Notes under the pieces: generated by a model | Databases searched by the model: none | The model's input: only the letters and a program-made list of their open reading frames with translations | What the model was told of the DNA's origin: nothing | NCBI RefSeq assembly: GCF_000582685.1 | Contig: NZ_ALWD01000002.1 | Span: 1 to 64,000 of the forward strand | Length of the DNA stretch: 64,000 nucleotides | Direction of reading: 5' to 3' | Source: [Scytonema hofmanni] UTEX 2349 | Lineage (GTDB): Bacteria > Cyanobacteriota > Cyanobacteriia > Cyanobacteriales > Nostocaceae | Shown here: in pieces, positions 1 through 6,895 of the stretch | How positions within the stretch are numbered: the first letter of the stretch is position 1 | Layout: each line of letters begins with the position of its first letter | Position numbers and translations under genes: made by a program

Positions 1-490
1 AAAATCTATGATTCAAAACGAGAAATAGAGGCTTTCATATTTTTCTTTTTTCGTATGAAACCACCCTGCTCATCGCTTGCGGGGAGGGGGTTGGGGGTGG
101 GGTTCTTGTACCTCATGACACCGGGAAGTGCTGTATATTGCAATGGATATAGAAAAAATATGGCTTGCTAAGTTCCAAAATCCACTCTCATGGTATCCAT
201 TCAACTATCTCAAATTCTGCGGTTGGAGTAAGCAAAAAATAGTTTTCCAAAAGATTCTAGAAGCATGAAACTTGAGACAATAAGTATCTAGAAGTATTTG
301 GTATCGGGTTCCTGTTTGAGAATAAGTCTGAGAAAATCTTCTGTTTACTTATGAATCGCCTTATTTTACTTTTCCAGTCTTTTCAAATCTTTTTTAATCT
401 TGGATTCAGCTTAGGAAAAATGTTAAACAAGCGTGGGAGCGTTAAAAATACATTAGCCTCCACGAGTTAATTCCTAGAGGCTTTGATATT
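1..490. other. intergenic stretch with dispersed repeats
   Basis: I see no convincing gene here. Bases 65-120 carry a G-rich stretch (GGGGAGGGGGTTGGGG) of the kind found as dispersed intergenic repeats in filamentous cyanobacteria. The remainder is AT-rich with no ORF or tRNA signature I can support. Confidence 0.4.
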
Positions 491-865
491 TTAGAGAGTT
501 GGGAGTTCCTGGGGGATTGCTCTGAGTAAAGTTATCCCAAGTTGTTTGAGTAGACCTTTATTCCCTTGCGGACACTCATGTTGTTGAAGGCATTTAGGAC
601 AAGCAGTTTCGCACTCACAAGACTGGGCAAGCTGTGCTGCTGTACTCGCTAGTTTGGTAAGGTTTTGGAAGACAGCCTCGCTTGCGCCATTGCCACCTTC
701 ACTGCAATCGTAGAAAAGACCGTAATATCCTCCATCGCCGATGCGTTCAACAACGTAATTAATGTCGTTGTGCAAAGAAAGAACCACCACTGATAGCGCT
801 GCCATTACCTGATGTCCGAATGAATGGAGCGCAATTAGATTGCTTGTGCCTTTTGGGTAATAGCT
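491..865 (-). pseudogene. C-terminal fragment of a DUF1998 (MrfA/MrfB-type) helicase
   Basis: The minus-strand reading frame ends in a typical DUF1998 tail: an ALHSFGHQ-like helix, an FYDCSEGGNGASEAV motif and a cysteine cluster (CECETACPKCLQQHEC) that would bind zinc. This domain normally closes long superfamily 2 helicases of more than 700 residues. Only about 125 residues remain. The upstream end runs directly into the inverted-repeat element at 865-1049, and no helicase motifs lie beyond it, so the gene is truncated. Family assignment rests on the cysteine pattern and the GGNG motif. It is probably a dead remnant, as there is no plausible start codon that belongs to the family. Confidence 0.7.
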
Positions 866-1049
866 AGGACTTACGCACGCTCTCAAACGAATCATCTTGT
901 GTAATAACGTAAATAGGTCGTTTCAGCCTTTTACAAACCATGCTTTGTTATTTGCTCCCGGCAGCTTGCCGTAAGCATCACAAAAATCTAGCTAAAAGCC
1001 CTGAAAAGCATATTTGCCATTTCGGCTTTTCTGTCAAGCGTAAGTCCTA
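865..1049. mobile_element. MITE-like element with TAGGACTTACGC inverted ends
   Basis: TAGGACTTACGC at 865-876 is matched by its exact reverse complement GCGTAAGTCCTA at 1038-1049. The 185-bp body has no ORF. A related, less perfect pair bounds 15343-15773. The element sits exactly where the DUF1998 fragment is truncated, which suggests it or a parent transposon inserted there. No clear target duplication is visible. Confidence 0.6.
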
Positions 1050-1225
1050 ATCTTATAAGTAATTAAGCGAACATGACATGACACACATAATTAATACGAA
1101 ATTTGTAGCATCCCCTTGACATTATGTAGAGTAAGTACTACATTTGTAGTATAAAAATAAAGAGGACAACAAAAGGCAAAACTAAAAGCCCTTGGAACCT
1201 TGACAATTGCATAAATGCAACTTTT

Positions 1226-1307
1226 GGGGCCGCGATTGGTGTTCGACTGCTCCGAAGCCAACAAACGGACGGTTGCAGGATTCGGGTTCAATTCCCGACG
1301 GCTCCAC
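1226..1307 (+). ncRNA. mini-tmRNA-like / tRNA-like RNA without tag ORF
   Basis: GGGGCCG (1226-1232) pairs with CGGCTCC (1299-1305, one G-U). A T arm TCGGG-TTCAATT-CCCGA lies just inside the 3' strand, followed by discriminator A. In place of a normal D arm is GGTGTTCGACTG, which resembles the tmRNA TTCGAC signature. The sequence between the two ends is only about 45 nt and has no mRNA-like tag reading frame. It therefore looks like a tmRNA reduced to its tRNA-like domain, or a tRNA mimic. It lies just upstream of the Y-RNA-like series and may belong to the same set. A decayed ssrA copy is an alternative. Confidence 0.55.
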
Positions 1308-1417
1308 TCTTTCTTGACTGCGATTGAAGTTGTGTAGACACTTCTGAGAGCAAGATAAGAGCATCGCAATTATGCTTTCCTTGGGTCTGTAGCTCTAACG
1401 GTAGAGATCCCGGATGT

Positions 1418-1541
<124 letters not shown>

Positions 1542-1629
1542 TGAGTGTAACTCTCACAGGGAGGGTATCGGTTCAATCCCGATCAGATCCACTAATATCA
1601 GTTCGTAATTACAACAAGAGGTGATTGCA

Positions 1630-1830
1630 ATGGTTCATATTCGATTTGAAGGACGTTCTGTTGATGTCCCAAAAACCCAATTGGGAATTGCAACAGGGAT
1701 GAATGATGTAGCAGTGAAGGAGCGGGTTGCTCGGCATTTAGATGTGAATAGCGATCGCCTTTCTGCCTATGTAATCGATCGCCGTCCTAGTGGCGATTTG
1801 ATCGTCCGCCCTGAAGCTGTCTATGGTTAA
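1630..1830 (+). CDS. small ubiquitin-like (beta-grasp) protein ending in Gly
   Basis: The product is 66 residues, starting MVHIRFEGRS and ending EAVYG. The pattern is strand-strand-helix-strand: VHIRFEGRSVDV, a helix around NDVAVKERVARHL, then SAYVIDRR and DLIVRP. This fits a minimal beta-grasp fold, and the C-terminal glycine is what an E1-type enzyme would adenylate. ATG at 1630 is preferred over GTG at 1621 because AGAGGTG sits about 6 bases upstream. It lies between two Y-like RNAs, and a ThiF/E1-like gene is at 9942. No tail beyond the Gly means no protease processing would be needed. The fold call is from pattern only. Confidence 0.6.
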   Translation: MVHIRFEGRSVDVPKTQLGIATGMNDVAVKERVARHLDVNSDRLSAYVIDRRPSGDLIVRPEAVYG

Positions 1831-1839
1831 CTTTCAGAG

Positions 1840-2027
1840 TCATCCGTGCCCCAACAGAAGAAGCATACATACACATTCATAACGGCCCTAAGGTAGTAAA
1901 GTTCGAGCGATCGAATAAGCGAAGCATGATTTCTAAGTCTCTCGCAGATTTAGCGTGTGTGCCCACTGCCAATATTTGGTAAGAGCGGCCGTAGCTGTAA
2001 AAAGCTTCTTGAACTTGCACGGAATGA
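1840..2027 (+). ncRNA. Y-RNA-like element 2 with permuted 23S helix 69/71 module
   Basis: The outer stem TCATCCGTGC (1840-1849) pairs with GCACGG(A)ATGA (2017-2027). The internal loop is CCCAACA on one side and GAACTT on the other, and the second stem is GAAGAAGC with GCTTCTT. The insert starts with CATAACGGCCCTAAGGTAG (23S: TATAACGGTCCTAAGGTAG) and ends with GGTAAGAGCGGCCGTAGC (23S: GGTAAACGGCGGCCGTAAC). The two sequences that flank the helix 69 loop in 23S rRNA are therefore in reversed order, and GGCCGT (1987-1992) can pair with ACGGCC (1882-1887). The helix 69 loop has been opened into the Y stem and the domain closed elsewhere: a circular permutation. Confidence 0.8.
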
Positions 2028-2037
2028 TTTAAGACTT

Positions 2038-2178
2038 AATTCCGCGCCCTAACTTGTAAAGCATACACACACTCCGGCAACGGAATGCAGGTTCAAATCC
2101 TGTCGCTCCCTTTGATGGGAGCGTAGCCAAATTGGTATAGGCAATTGTGAAAACTGCTTTACTAACTTGTGCGGAATT
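2038..2178 (+). ncRNA. Y-RNA-like element 3 with circularly permuted class II tRNA
   Basis: The outer stem AATTCCGCGC (2038-2047) pairs with GTGCGGAATT (2169-2178) over 10 bp. The loop strands are CCTAAC and TAACTT, and the second stem is TAAAGC with GCTTTA. The insert carries a tRNA 3' half first: variable arm TCCG-GCAA-CGGA, T arm GCAGG-TTCAAAT-CCTGT and CGCTCCC (2104-2110). A TTTGAT loop follows, then the 5' half: GGGAGCG (2117-2123), TA, and a Leu-type D arm GCC-AAATTGGTATA-GGC. The acceptor pairs perfectly over 7 bp and is closed by a loop. The anticodon stem is weak (about TGTG with CACA) and merges into the Y stem. The long variable arm and D loop suggest tRNA-Leu ancestry. Confidence 0.8.
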
Positions 2179-2205
2179 CCAATTATTTAAATCGGATTTA
2201 TCAAA

Positions 2206-2432
2206 CAGAATTCAGGAGTCAGGAGTCAGAATTCAGAATGAATTCTGTATAACTGGCGATGAATAACTGGGTTTAATACCCCCACCAAATCGTAGATTTA
2301 GTAGTCTTCAATCAGTCGTGAGTCGAATCGAATCTTCGACTGATAGCGTAGCGGTAGCGTTCGCGCAGCGTCTCGTAGAGAGGAACGAGCGTCTTGATTC
2401 TGACTCCTGAATTCTGACTTCTGAATTCTTCA
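2206..2432. repeat. inverted dispersed repeat pair around a gene-poor stretch
   Basis: Bases 2206-2246 contain repeated GAATTCAGGAGTCAG-type units, and 2396-2432 carry the inverted counterpart (GACTCCTGAATTCTGACTTC). Between them is a GCGTAGCGGTAGCGTTCGCG-type short repeat (about 2345-2390). Such repeats are common between genes in filamentous cyanobacteria. I see no gene in 2179-2460. Confidence 0.6.
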
Positions 2433-2466
2433 ATTATAACCTTTATTCAATACGGAGGTGAGTTCA

Positions 2467-2538
2467 ATGATGTTAGCGTTCCTCATGTTTAATAACAACT
2501 CAATTAGTACAACTGCATTTAAACAACGTGAGATATGA
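2467..2538 (+). CDS. 23-residue leader ORF coupled to the next gene
   Basis: A strong ribosome binding site GGAGGTG (2454-2460) precedes ATGATG at 2467. The ORF encodes MMLAFLMFNNNSISTTAFKQ plus three residues, and its TGA (2536-2538) overlaps the ATG (2535) of the 216-residue gene. The downstream ATG has no good ribosome binding site of its own, so translation is probably coupled. It could be a leader peptide, a small membrane protein, or the end of a decayed gene. No homology is recognised. Confidence 0.4.
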   Translation: MMLAFLMFNNNSISTTAFKQREI

Positions 2539-3185
2539 GCGAACATCGTTTGAGCGAGATTGTAATTGAGCGTCCTCGCGGTGGGAGGAGAATTAGCCTC
2601 AAAAAGGTGACTGGCTTTAAGAAGCAATTATACAAAATCACCCAGGATGCAATTCAGGATGGATTGTTGAATCCCTACCTGATTAAACCAATAAATAAAT
2701 CTAAGTATCTTTCAGACCATCTCGGCCCCTTGCGTCGATTTTTGCGTAGGCGTAGCCCGCCGCAGGCATCGCAAGTCGGACAGCCTTGGAATGACGTTTA
2801 CAGCCAACTGTGTCAACGACTAGATCCTAGCACAATGGCAGGACAGCATGTTATCGATCATGTGTGGGACTACGTTGAACGGTATGTAGAAATAATTGAT
2901 GGTGGTTTTTACAGCAAGCCTTATCGAGGGTATCGAATTCAGCTAGATGCAAGCCATCGCGATCGCTTCTATATCCATCCTGAAACTGGAATTCTTTGTG
3001 CAGCCGAGAAAATACCTCGAAAGCAGAAGCAAAAGCAGGAACAAACTGATATTGTCATCATTGATAATTATCATCAATACCAGAAGCTAAACGAGATTTG
3101 GTATTTAATTACCTTTGAAGATTTTCCACCGCCACCAACTCATTTTGTATTTAAAAATGGAGGTGAGGACGATGAAGAAGATTAA
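2535..3185 (+). CDS. conserved uncharacterised protein of the Ro60 locus
   Basis: This 216-residue soluble protein starts MSEHRLSEIVIERPRGGRR and ends in an acidic EDDEED tail. The most family-like stretch is GPLRRFLR followed by QVGQPWNDVYSQLC and a helix around GQHVIDHVWDYVE. A second block, RFYIHPETGILC, follows, then a basic-glutamine linker and WYLITFEDFP. I do not recognise a catalytic motif. Two cysteines (QLC, ILC) could in principle be active or metal-binding. An 8-residue insert (RRSPPQAS) comes from a dispersed DNA repeat. Its place between the Ubl and Ro60 genes makes it a candidate conjugation or RNP component, which is a guess. Confidence 0.6.
   Translation: MSEHRLSEIVIERPRGGRRISLKKVTGFKKQLYKITQDAIQDGLLNPYLIKPINKSKYLSDHLGPLRRFLRRRSPPQASQVGQPWNDVYSQLCQRLDPSTMAGQHVIDHVWDYVERYVEIIDGGFYSKPYRGYRIQLDASHRDRFYIHPETGILCAAEKIPRKQKQKQEQTDIVIIDNYHQYQKLNEIWYLITFEDFPPPPTHFVFKNGGEDDEED
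2744..2772 (+). repeat. short dispersed repeat inserted in frame
   Basis: A 29-bp repeat beginning GCGTAGGCGTAGCCCGC and ending GGCATCGC lies within the 216-residue gene and keeps the frame. A near-identical copy is at 3288-3316 in the neighbouring gene. The family is a known type of mobile short repeat in Nostoc-like genomes. Confidence 0.75.
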
Positions 3186-3428
3186 TTCTTTCAACATCAA
3201 ACTAAATCAAGAGCCTGAATATTTCTGGTTTTGAACCATCGAGCAAACGTCGTCGTGGCTACCCATCTGAAAAAGCTGTTAAACGTGGCGTAGGCGTAGC
3301 CCGCCGTAGGCATCGCCTTGTTCATGGCAACAAGGAACTACAAGAAAAGCTTGGTAACAATGACCTTTGTCTTTGTGGTTCTGGTCGCTGCTTTCAAAAA
3401 GTGCTGTCGCATTCTTCGGCAGATATGA
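3172..3428 (+). pseudogene. SEC-C zinc-knuckle protein with two +1 frameshifts
   Basis: ATG at 3172 follows GGAGGTGAGG and overlaps the end of the previous gene. The first frame gives MKKINSFNIKLNQEPEYF and stops at 3234. A +1 shift near 3223 continues as SGFEPSSKRRRGYPSEKAVK, then the repeat-derived GVGVARRRHR, then NNDLCLCGSGRCFQK. A second +1 shift near 3401 supplies the CC needed to complete a SEC-C motif (CxCGSGx5CC) and ends at 3428. Either the gene is decaying, or there are two sequence errors, or recoding occurs. SEC-C motifs bind zinc and often mediate protein contacts, as in SecA. Intact length would be about 85 residues. Confidence 0.65.
3288..3316 (+). repeat. second copy of the short dispersed repeat
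   Basis: Matches the repeat at 2744-2772 with one visible difference (GCCGTAGG in place of GCCGCAGG). It adds about ten arginine-rich residues to the SEC-C gene. Two copies within about 540 bp, both inside coding sequence, suggest recent spread in this locus. Confidence 0.75.
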
Positions 3429-3514
3429 TGGCAGCTGGGAGCAGCTACTACTTTTAGGGAGTAGTACCAACGATTTCGATACTTTATATTACATCAAATT
3501 TCTATTTGGCAGTT

Positions 3515-3592
3515 GTTGCCGCGCCCTGATCAAAGAAGCTTACATAACTTTCCACAAGTTACACACAATGCTTCTACAACTTGCGCGGTGAC
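3515..3592 (+). ncRNA. Y-RNA-like element 4, minimal form just upstream of Ro60
   Basis: The outer stem GTTGCCGCGC (3515-3524) pairs with GCGCGGTGAC (3583-3592) over 10 bp with two G-U. The loop strands are CCTGAT and CAACTT, the second stem is GAAGC with GCTTC, and the conserved TTACATAAC follows. The insert is only a hairpin TAACTT-TCCAC-AAGTTA. With no tRNA or rRNA module, this 78-nt form defines the minimal frame common to the series. It ends 60 bp before the Ro60 start, an arrangement usual for bacterial Y RNAs encoded next to their Ro ortholog. Confidence 0.75.
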
Positions 3593-3651
3593 TTTATCGC
3601 CCCGCGTGCAACATCTGCCTCCTCATCCATCACAATTAGAGGAGGTTTATA

Positions 3652-5085
3652 ATGAACACCACAGAACGTGACCTGCGCCTGGAAATACTCAACAGTTTGC
3701 TGACAACTCCTCACCGCAAGCTTGAGCAAGTCGCAGAAATTCATCAGTTAATTATTGAACTCGATCCCATCTTCTACGGACACCTGGCAGTTTGGTATCA
3801 GCGTCATGGTGATGTCCGCGACCACAAGGAAGTGTTTGTTGCTCATTTGTTAACCAGTAATTTGACTGAACACCGAGATGCTGGATTTATGATGCTGCAA
3901 GAGTTTCCACCCTATCAGGTGGCTCGTGTGGTGGACTTCATGAAGCAGCAGCAGAATAAACTGCCTCGTTCCGCTCGGACTGCGGTACGGCGTTATCTAA
4001 AGGTGCGGGAGAGCAATCCGGCTCTATTCGATCGCGCCGCTTTGCGAGGTCGTAAAGCAATGAAGCACTTATATGCTTCACTGCACATCAAGCCAAATGA
4101 GCGGGCAAATGCGATTCTATTCTGCGATACTCCTCCAGAGGGTTCCTTAGCAAATGTGCTGAAGCAGCTTGCTAAGGCTGAAAATGCCGCAGAACAGGCA
4201 CGGCTGATTGTGGAGTTCAAAATTCCATATACGATCGCAATTGGTGCAATCAAGCAACTCACACCAGTTGTATTGGTGGCGTTAATCAACAGCATGTCTC
4301 CACAGGAAGCGATCAACAACCTCAAGTCTCTCCAGACTAGAGGTGCAATGGATCACCCACAAGTCAAGAAGCTGATTGATTCCAAACTGGAAGCAGCGTC
4401 TAAGAGTGGGCGTGTCTCAGCATTCAAAGCACAGATTGCCACAGACGCAGGAGATTTTGACGCAGACACCGTTGCCCAACTAGAAAAGGTGACAAACGAA
4501 CAGGTAAAGCGGCGTGGTGCGATCGCTCGTCCAACTGCTTTACTGGTGGACAAGTCTGGTTCAATGGAAAATGCGATCGCGACGGGTTTGCAACTCGCTG
4601 CCCTAATCTCTGGTATCACAAAGGCAGAACTGTTTGTCTACGCTTTCGATACCATTCCTTACGCTGTTACGGCAAAAGGCAAGGAGTTGACCGACTGGGA
4701 GCGTGCCTTCCAGCACATCAATGCAGGCGGTGGTACTAGCATCGGCTGTGCATTGGAAGCAATGCGGAAGAAGAAGCAGGTAGTTGACCAGATAATTTTG
4801 GTGACGGATGAGGGCGAAAATGCGGCTCCTTACTTCGGTGAAGTTTACAAGAACTACTGCCGGGAGTTGGCAATAATGCCCAATGTGGTGATTGTCCGCG
4901 TGGGTACTCATTACAACTGGGTGGAGAGTCAACTGAAGCAGCAGCAAGCACCTGTAGATACGTTCACTTTCGCGGGTGACTACTACAGTTTGCCGAACAT
5001 CGTCCCACTGCTGACACGCCCCTCTCGTCTGGATTTGCTGATGGAGATTTTGGATATGCCATTGCCTGTGCGATCGGATAAATGA
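3652..5085 (+). CDS. rsr: Ro60/Rsr ortholog (TROVE plus vWA)
   Basis: This 477-residue protein has an N-terminal all-helical region (about 1-285) with HEAT-like pairs, as in the TROVE ring. It is followed by a von Willebrand A domain with a complete MIDAS: DKSGSM at about 300-305, GGGTSIG near 361 and VTDEGEN near 385. Ro60 proteins bind Y RNAs on the outside of the ring and defective RNA 3' ends in the cavity. In Deinococcus the ortholog works with polynucleotide phosphorylase. The start is fixed by GAGGAGG 8 bases upstream. Length is a little short of animal Ro60 (about 540), as is usual in bacteria. A minimal Y-like RNA lies directly upstream and an IS directly downstream. Confidence 0.85.
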   Translation: MNTTERDLRLEILNSLLTTPHRKLEQVAEIHQLIIELDPIFYGHLAVWYQRHGDVRDHKEVFVAHLLTSNLTEHRDAGFMMLQEFPPYQVARVVDFMKQQQNKLPRSARTAVRRYLKVRESNPALFDRAALRGRKAMKHLYASLHIKPNERANAILFCDTPPEGSLANVLKQLAKAENAAEQARLIVEFKIPYTIAIGAIKQLTPVVLVALINSMSPQEAINNLKSLQTRGAMDHPQVKKLIDSKLEAASKSGRVSAFKAQIATDAGDFDADTVAQLEKVTNEQVKRRGAIARPTALLVDKSGSMENAIATGLQLAALISGITKAELFVYAFDTIPYAVTAKGKELTDWERAFQHINAGGGTSIGCALEAMRKKKQVVDQIILVTDEGENAAPYFGEVYKNYCRELAIMPNVVIVRVGTHYNWVESQLKQQQAPVDTFTFAGDYYSLPNIVPLLTRPSRLDLLMEILDMPLPVRSDK

Positions 5086-5096
5086 GATTATAAGTA

Positions 5097-6805
5097 GGGT
5101 TTGCTGAAAAAGTATGAAAAAGCAATTCTTTTGGGTTGACTAGTTATTCAAGTAAAATCAAAGATAAGCTTTTGTTGTTTATAAATAACAAAATCATAAT
5201 TTTCAGTTATGCGAAACTGCATAAAAGGTGCAGTTTTCAAAAATAGACATAAAAAAGCATAAAAAACCCGCGACAGGTGAGTAGAAAGATTCATCACTAA
5301 AAAAGTAATAGCAATTGCAGTAAGAGAAGTGTGGGAAAGTTTCGCCATCACTCGATTGAGGCTAAACCTTCTTTTAGCTTGCCCAAATTTTCCTTCAATA
5401 CAATTACGAATTCTCTCGGATTCTAAATCTTGCTTCTTTTTTTCTTTACTAACATTTACTGGTGGTCTTCCCAAAGCCGGTCCACTCATGATAATACCTC
5501 TTTCTTTGCACCAAGCTCGATTCTCTCTCGTTCGATAAATTTTATCAACATGAACGGATTCTGGATAATAGCCAGTATAATTTTTATATGCTTCTACTTG
5601 TGCTTTTAAGTCTCCAGATTCATTAAAATTATTCCAACTAATATGGTCTAAAAATACATATCCCTCAAAACAACTAGCAGACAATTTTGCCCCAAATTCT
5701 ACAGGTTTACCTGCTTTACCCCGGACGATTGGACGGATATGCGGTTGGGTTAAACTAACAATGCGGTCGTCAATACTCTGTTTTTTATTTTCATACAACC
5801 ATAGTTGTTGACGATAAACTTCTACAACTACAAGCAACATTTTATATTGTCTATTACTGAAATTTTCTAAAGTTGCTCCGTATATGATTAGCTGGTCAAT
5901 ATGGGATAAGTTTCTTTTGATATATTGAAGCTGCTTTTTAATCGCTTTTCTCCTATCTTTTTGGGATACACGACGCTTTTTAGCGACTTCTAGGTAGTCT
6001 TTTCTCCCTATTTCCCGATAAGTCCTTGGTTTTTTCTCTAATGTACCTTTTATCTGTTCATAAAGAAGGTCTATTATTCTTTCTGTCTGTTTTCTTGCTT
6101 GATTTAATAGCTCTAAATCTGTTGGATAGCTGATGTCTGCTGGCGCACAAGTCGCATCTAATATTAATTTTCCCCGATTTTTTGGCGTGTTATCTTCTTT
6201 TTCTAATTCTTCTGTTTTTTTTTCAGTTGATTCAGTTGCTAAAGTCAAAGATGTTGTCTCTAGCATCCTCTTAACAGTTTCTTCATTCACTTTGTTTACT
6301 AAGTCTGCACTAATTCTTTCACGAAAATGGACTAACATAGATGCATCAAATGGAGCTTCATTAATATAAGATGATATCCCTATGAAGTACTGTAGATAAG
6401 GATTTTCTTTGATTTGTTCTACTGTCTCTCTATCACTTATTCCTAGTTTTTCTTTGATTATTAATGCCCCTAATGCCATCCGAAACGACTTTGCTGGCGC
6501 TCCCATCTCTACAGAGAATCCGGATGAATATTCCTCTTCAAATTCTGCCCAGGGTATTAAATTTCCCAGAATAATCCAACGATTATCTGATGACAACTTT
6601 CCTTCAAACGGAAGTCCAAAATTTTCTGGTGAGACTGGAGGTTGCCCCTGTTTTCGATACATATGTACTAATAACCCACTCCTGAGTGCTAGTCACGTAG
6701 ATGCAAGGATTTTGGGTTATTTTAGCCTCTTATCTTGCACCTGAATATATTTCTTTGGTCTGATGATCTGAGAATGTAAGCTTTTCTTTCTTTTTCAGCA
6801 AACCC
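5097..6805 (-). mobile_element. IS5/IS1182-type insertion sequence with 6-bp target duplication
   Basis: The ends GGGTTTGCTGAAAAAG (from 5097) and CTTTTTCAGCAAACCC-like (to 6805) are inverted copies. TAAGTA flanks both sides (5091-5096 and 6806-6811), a clean target duplication. One full-length transposase gene lies inside. A related element is at 23056-24801. The intact ends and duplication point to a fairly recent insertion between the Ro60 gene and the HEPN-like gene. Confidence 0.85.
5148..6662 (-). CDS. IS5/IS1182-type DDE transposase
   Basis: This 504-residue protein starts MYRKQGQPPVSPENF. An N-terminal DUF772-type region contains SFRMALGALIIKEKLGISDRE-like sequence and the FDASMLVHFRERI motif. 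A DDE-type catalytic core includes LILDATCAP (first Asp), HVDKIYRTRENRAW (second Asp) and a C-terminal IEGKFGQAKRRF (Glu). A basic region with many Lys/Arg separates the parts. It is about 75-80% similar by eye to the product of 23200-24723. The ORF is intact, so the element may be active. It serves only its own transposition. Confidence 0.9.
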   Translation of the reverse strand: MYRKQGQPPVSPENFGLPFEGKLSSDNRWIILGNLIPWAEFEEEYSSGFSVEMGAPAKSFRMALGALIIKEKLGISDRETVEQIKENPYLQYFIGISSYINEAPFDASMLVHFRERISADLVNKVNEETVKRMLETTSLTLATESTEKKTEELEKEDNTPKNRGKLILDATCAPADISYPTDLELLNQARKQTERIIDLLYEQIKGTLEKKPRTYREIGRKDYLEVAKKRRVSQKDRRKAIKKQLQYIKRNLSHIDQLIIYGATLENFSNRQYKMLLVVVEVYRQQLWLYENKKQSIDDRIVSLTQPHIRPIVRGKAGKPVEFGAKLSASCFEGYVFLDHISWNNFNESGDLKAQVEAYKNYTGYYPESVHVDKIYRTRENRAWCKERGIIMSGPALGRPPVNVSKEKKKQDLESERIRNCIEGKFGQAKRRFSLNRVMAKLSHTSLTAIAITFLVMNLSTHLSRVFYAFLCLFLKTAPFMQFRITENYDFVIYKQQKLIFDFT

Positions 6806-6895
6806 TAAGTAGCATTGCCTATCATTTAACTATGGTGGGCAATGCTATACCTGTAACCTGCTACTCCTAACTCAGTTCGTTCTTAATTAGCGAAA

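Noticed and set aside
1091..1369. Minus-strand ORFs over the tRNA-like region
   Set aside because: They lie across a structured tRNA/tmRNA-like sequence, have no ribosome binding site and no family-like composition.
2206..2432. CRISPR array
   Set aside because: The repeated units are inverted, irregularly spaced and of the dispersed intergenic type; no regular repeat-spacer pattern exists anywhere in the window.
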